Position numbers and translations under genes: made by a program. Below, piece after piece: positions 59,061 to 64,000 of a stretch of DNA of 64,000 nucleotides. Position 1 is the stretch's first letter, and each line of letters begins with the position of its first letter. Source of the stretch: Megamerina dolium (lineage: Eukaryota > Arthropoda > Insecta > Diptera > Megamerinidae); contig OY978525.1 of assembly GCA_963854835.1 (NCBI GenBank), positions 7,130,001 to 7,194,000 of the forward strand. Direction: 5' to 3'. The notes under the pieces are model-generated. The model saw nothing but the letters and a program-made list of their open reading frames with translations. It was not told the origin of the DNA and searched no databases.

Positions 59061-60885
59061 GTTTATTCACTTTTTATGTAACCCTATAATTATTGTTAGA
59101 CTCGAAGTCACCTTGCTGTAATTTTGTTTGATTAAAACCTATTTGAAAACCTATTTTATGTTATTATAACAAAACAATTTTAAAATAAATATTGTCATTA
59201 TTCTAATTGATATGAAATTATTATATCAATTGGTATATATTAATGTGATATATGAAAATTTTAATTGGAGGATTAAATATATCCTCACAAAATTATATAA
59301 AAAATTGCAGCATTAATTGAAAATTTATATAGGATAGCTTCTGAAGGGTTAATATTCGTAATTTGCACATTTAAAAATTACATTAAGGTACCGAAAAATT
59401 TATTATAATATATTTTTACAAATTTAAAAAGTCAACTAAATACATCCTATTTCCAAATGCTGAAGCTTGTGCTTAGTCAAACCTTCCTAGTTTACCCTAT
59501 GTATACCAATAGTACTATATGTGTGCATACATCAAAGGCAAAATATTCATGAATATGTGGCTCATTCATACCAATGTTTTCACATAAGAAATTTAGCTCA
59601 AAAATACATTCACATGAGTGAGAGATAGTGCAAAGAGAGATATCTGAAGCAATTGCATTGAGGAGTATACGAAATGAAAGTGTCACCAGCTGTTGACAAC
59701 ATTATAATTGTAATAGTTATTGCAAATGTGAGCTCATTTATATTAATGTAAGCTCATACGAAAATATTTACCATGCATGTCTTTACATGTATTGCATTTT
59801 TGTGGTATAACAAGATGGCAATACACAGGAGAAACTATAGTGTAATTCAAAAAAACTACTTGAGATGTACGCATTATTTGGCACTTGAAAGCAAAGATAC
59901 CCTAGATTGATTTCATTTTGAGTTATATATTTATTTTTTTTTTCAATTACTTTTTAATATTTTCAAGTTAAACATTTTTATACTTATTTTTTCTCTTCAA
60001 TGTAGAAAGAAGGAACTTTATAATTCCATATTATATCAACAATTTTTTTTAATGGTTTTTTCTTACTAATTTCATTTCACATAATAGTACGAGTACGCTA
60101 TACAGATCACTGTCAAGCATTTGTAAAATTAGTATCAATTTTAGTGCTGTATTGTTTGCCATTTCATAAATTCATAATTTGTTTTTTTCATGAAAAGTAA
60201 CAGAAAAAATGCATTTAGTTGAAAAACGTTTTTCTATTTCTTTGTGATATTTTCTCCTCTTTTTTTATTCGTTAACTACCTCTTTCTCATTTTACTGCAA
60301 CGATCTCTTTAAGTGCATTCGTTTATATTTTACAAGTGTCTGCTGTTGTTGCTGCTGTTAATGCTCATGTTATTGTAAATGTCAGCAATGCAATAAAAGT
60401 GTTGCTTATGTCAGGCAACAATCACATTCACATTCACAACACAATACAATGCAGCATATAGAATTGTTGAGTGACATAAGTAATATAAAGTGCAACAGAT
60501 TGTAGCATTTTGTTTGAGTATTTTTTGAAAAAAAAAAAATAAAATAAAATAAAAAGTAAATAATATGCAAAAGCACATTCAAAAGAAGATGTGAAGAAAA
60601 GAAAGGCGTAAAAATAGAAAAAAAAAATAATAACTTCATGTTCATTTTATTTGTCCAAGCTGTTGTTAATGCTACGACGTTAGATTTTATGAAATTAAAT
60701 TAATAAAATGTAACATAAAATACATATTTAGAATGGAATGCAATTTACCAATGTAATCTCTATGCAATCTTATTCTTATTGTCTGACAGTCTGTTCTCAT
60801 AGTTAATGCTAAAGATTAAAATATTTATAATATGATGCATTTTTTATAATATGAATTGAATAACAAGGTTACGGCAAACGGAAAA
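59061..60885. other. Intron, AT-rich
   Basis: No gene seen. Confidence 0.55.
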
Positions 60886-60889
60886 ATGT

Positions 60890-61980
60890 ACCAAAATTCG
60901 AAATCTTTGTAAAGAGAGCCACTTTTAATGTAGCTAGCAACTATGTTGCGGATTTTATTTAAAGTTCTAATCATAAAAATCTACTTATTGTCTTCTCTGA
61001 AATAACCATATTTCGTAGTTAGATTAATATTGAAAGGATAAATATTGTTTCGTGAAATGAGCTAGCCACGACCACTATTGAATATAGCTTCCATACAAAG
61101 TGACGGAATTTTTTACAATTTTAAACTACCATAATTTAATGATTCTTTCATATGGAACAATAATATTTAGCGCATCGACTCGTGGTATAAGGAGAAAGTA
61201 ATTTCACAAACGATGATTAACCCACGGTCATTATTTTATGTGGCTGCCATACAAAGTTGCCGAATTAATTTAAGATCTTAACCGTTATAACTTACATATT
61301 ACTTCAATTAGAATAACAATATATTGCAATTAGTTTGATATTTTAAGGATAAATAATTCTTTGTGAATTGAACGCTCCATCACCACTATTTATTGTTGCT
61401 CCCATATAAAGTCGCTGATTTCTTTGTAACTTTAAACTGCCACAAGTCATATAATATGACAATCTAAAATATCAATAATATTAAGCAAATAGGTTAATAT
61501 TATAGAAGTAAATAATCCCACGATTATTCAAAAAGCCACGCCTATTATTTATTGTAGCTCCCATACAAAGTTGTGGAATTTATTTGAAATTTTAACCGTT
61601 ATAACTTATTCGTTATTTTAGCTAGAACAAAAATATTTCACATTTAAATTGATGTAATAAGTGTAAATAAGATTTCATGAAATGGACGCTCCATAATCAG
61701 TATTTACTGTAGCTCCCATATAAAGTCGCTGATTTCTGTGTAATTTTAAACCACCAATAACTGACCTAATATTTTAGATAGCACAATAATATTAAGCTCA
61801 TAGATTAAAATTAGTATAGTAAATAATATTATAATTTATAGAAGAGCCACGCCCATTGTTTTTTGTAGCTCCCTGATCACTATCACTATTCAATATAGCT
61901 CTCTTATAATATTGCTGATGTCTTTGTATGATTAAAACACCATAACTTACTTAATATTTGATTTAGGAAGCAAAATATTT
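60890..61980 (-). repeat. Degenerate array, delta family, inverted
   Basis: Inverted delta units: TAGCTCCCATACAAAGTTG, GAGCCACGCCCATTGTTTTT. Core positions 61096, 61252, 61407, 61566 and 61721 give spacings 156, 155, 159 and 155. Confidence 0.82.
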
Positions 61981-64000
61981 TGCTACTAGATTATTATTGT
62001 AATACTTATATGTATACATATATACATACAAAAATGTCACTTAAATATGTTGCCGCAATGTTGCTCTTCTCTCATGCACTATACACATGACTCTACAAGT
62101 ATGTATGATGCTTTACCTGCTATCAGAGACTTGGATATATTGTATACATATTGTATACATTTTTTTACTCATTTGTCAATATACAATATGTATATATTGT
62201 GCAAGTACTTGTTTAACCGCAACAATTCTATTCATTTTTGTAAAGCATTTCTTACGATTGTAACTGACTGCAAGAATCCCTTAGATGGACAAACGAAATG
62301 GGATAAAATAAAGTAGATGATTTAAAGGAAACTCCAATTTGTTATTGCAGACGAAAGCCATGGTATTCATACAATAATAATAACAACAAAAACAACAACA
62401 ACAAGAACAATAATAACAATATGGAGACCAACAGATAAACAGCAGACAAACAAATGACAAACACAGTTGAATAACATTCAAACGGATTCAATTGAAAATG
62501 ACAAATGCACTTCATTGCAACAAGCTACAAACAACAGCAGAACAGAAGCAAAAAAATAAAAAAATGAAAACCACTATCAACCTAAATGACAACTTTACTT
62601 TATTATATTGTCATTGAATTGCATCTTCATAGATTTGATAGAGGAGTATGAGTGATGATAAAACTACTAAGTACATAGTAGCTATGATCTCTTATGCCAA
62701 TTGGACGTTTTAGTGACGACAAAGATGATAATGAGAATGATGATAATGATCTAGTTGCTCAATTACAACTTGCTCCTTAATGCTGCTTTGTTTTTATTTA
62801 TATACCTATAGAGTAAATTTATTCGCATTCTTAACTTCTACCGGTTGTAGCAGTTGTAGAATAGGTCATACGTATTAAAAGTAGTATGAGTACGGTATAC
62901 AACAAGTACTCCTGTTAAGATTATGGTTGCAGAAAGCACCTATGTAGATATGCAACAGTTATGTGGGTAGCTAAAGTGGTCTATTGAAGTAGTCACTTGA
63001 AATGTGGTAGCAGAGAAGAAGGAAAAGAATAAGGAAATATGCATATGCACCTTGTAGTTGAATTTGAGTTTCCTTTTTTCTTCTTCTATATTTTCTTGTT
63101 CATCTTCTTATTTCATATTTATAAATATACGAATATATATTATAGTACTTTTCATATGAAATGTCAATGATGTTTGTTATATGACAAGCACAAGTACTGA
63201 TACAGTTGTTGGCAGCAAGCATACTTCAAAAGAGTCTTGTCGTGTCATTTTATAGTACAAGTAGTACATATATGATGACTAGCTACATGCCATACACATA
63301 AGTAAATACTAAACATATAAGTATATTTATATCAGAAAAATTCTTGAAGTAGGAAAATGTTTGAATAATTTTTTTCCCTTTACGCTTACCATCTTGTTGG
63401 TTTTAAAAAGAAAAATGAAAAACTGGAAATACTTTCGATAAAAATATTTTACAAGTTTTTCTCTTCTAGTTGGTAGAAAATTAATATGGGGTGTTTGCTA
63501 AATTGAAACTTTTATTTTTTATATTCTTATACTCTTCTTCTCAATTTCATTTTCATTCTTATTCATTTTTCCATTCTACAATATTTAATTTGTGGTATTT
63601 TTATTATTCATAGACAAATATTACATACATTACTGCATGCCATAGTTATTATGATTACTTATTATTATGTATTGTATTATGCATGAAATGAGTATTCAGT
63701 TTATGAGGGCACCATATTAGTAGTAAAAGAGATGTAATGAAATACTACTAAAAACAAAAAAGGAAAATCGAGTATGAAAAGAGAATACCCATGTAATTAG
63801 TACTAAATATTTAATAAAAAAAAACGATGGTATAGCTGGTGGTATTCATATACTGTGACCACATGGCGTATGCGTAACATTTAATTAATTAAATTTTGCA
63901 ATTTCTATTCTAATGAACTACAGCGCTTGTAAATAATAGTTCCTTTGGAAAATATCACAAATATAGCATATGAAATATTATTTGAAGATCAGCTATATTA
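61981..64000. other. Intron or intergenic, AT-rich
   Basis: No gene. ACAACAACAACAAGAACAA simple sequence near 62390 and GATGATAATGA near 62735. Confidence 0.55.

Overview
The window is strongly AT-rich, gene-poor DNA from a higher dipteran. Long introns, a BEL/Pao LTR element, mariners, RNase H-bearing non-LTR fragments and a tRNA-derived SINE, with abundant TACATATGTATG-type simple sequence, suggest a tephritid-like fly. That placement is an inference. No tRNA, rRNA or bacterial-type feature is present.

One host gene can be supported, on the minus strand. It is seen as three exons of an immunoglobulin-superfamily protein: exon A 40456..38844, exon B 10818..10641 and exon C 9669..9443. A and B are separated by an intron of 28,025 bp, and B and C by one of 971 bp. 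All splice sites are GT-AG and the phases agree (A to B phase 0, B to C phase 1, C exits in phase 0, A is entered in phase 1). A and B together make one complete Ig domain and C begins a second. The start codon, signal peptide and membrane-proximal part lie outside the window. Everything else from 10819 to 38843 and above 40457 is intron; the stretch below 9443 is probably also intron of this gene.

Mobile elements: a recently inserted BEL/Pao element (2142..8246) with near-identical 234 bp LTRs, a tRNA-Trp-type primer site and two frameshifts; a mariner relic (8294..9345); a second, shorter mariner (21692..22466) beside a third relic on the other strand; three 3' fragments of RNase H-bearing non-LTR retrotransposons (22800, 27400 and 45099), one internally deleted and one with a clean 12 bp target duplication; and three copies of a tRNA-derived SINE (12620, 19431, 31521), each with target duplications.

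The most unusual content is a set of about sixteen degenerate tandem arrays that fill much of the introns. They fall into four sequence families (called alpha, beta, gamma and delta here), all anchored on a CTCCCATACAAA core (TTTGTATGGGAG on the other strand) at spacings near 150 to 165 bp. In the beta family the spacing is exactly 153 bp in 29 of 33 measured intervals across six separate arrays, although the units differ extensively in sequence. One of the four exceptions is a 9 bp shortening, which also keeps a multiple of three. Beta arrays carry open frames on both strands with a 51-residue periodicity, and one array shows a two-unit (306 bp) higher-order repeat. This exact length conservation despite sequence decay is the best candidate for something undescribed.

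The remaining stretches are AT-rich intron with microsatellites, in which I see no gene.
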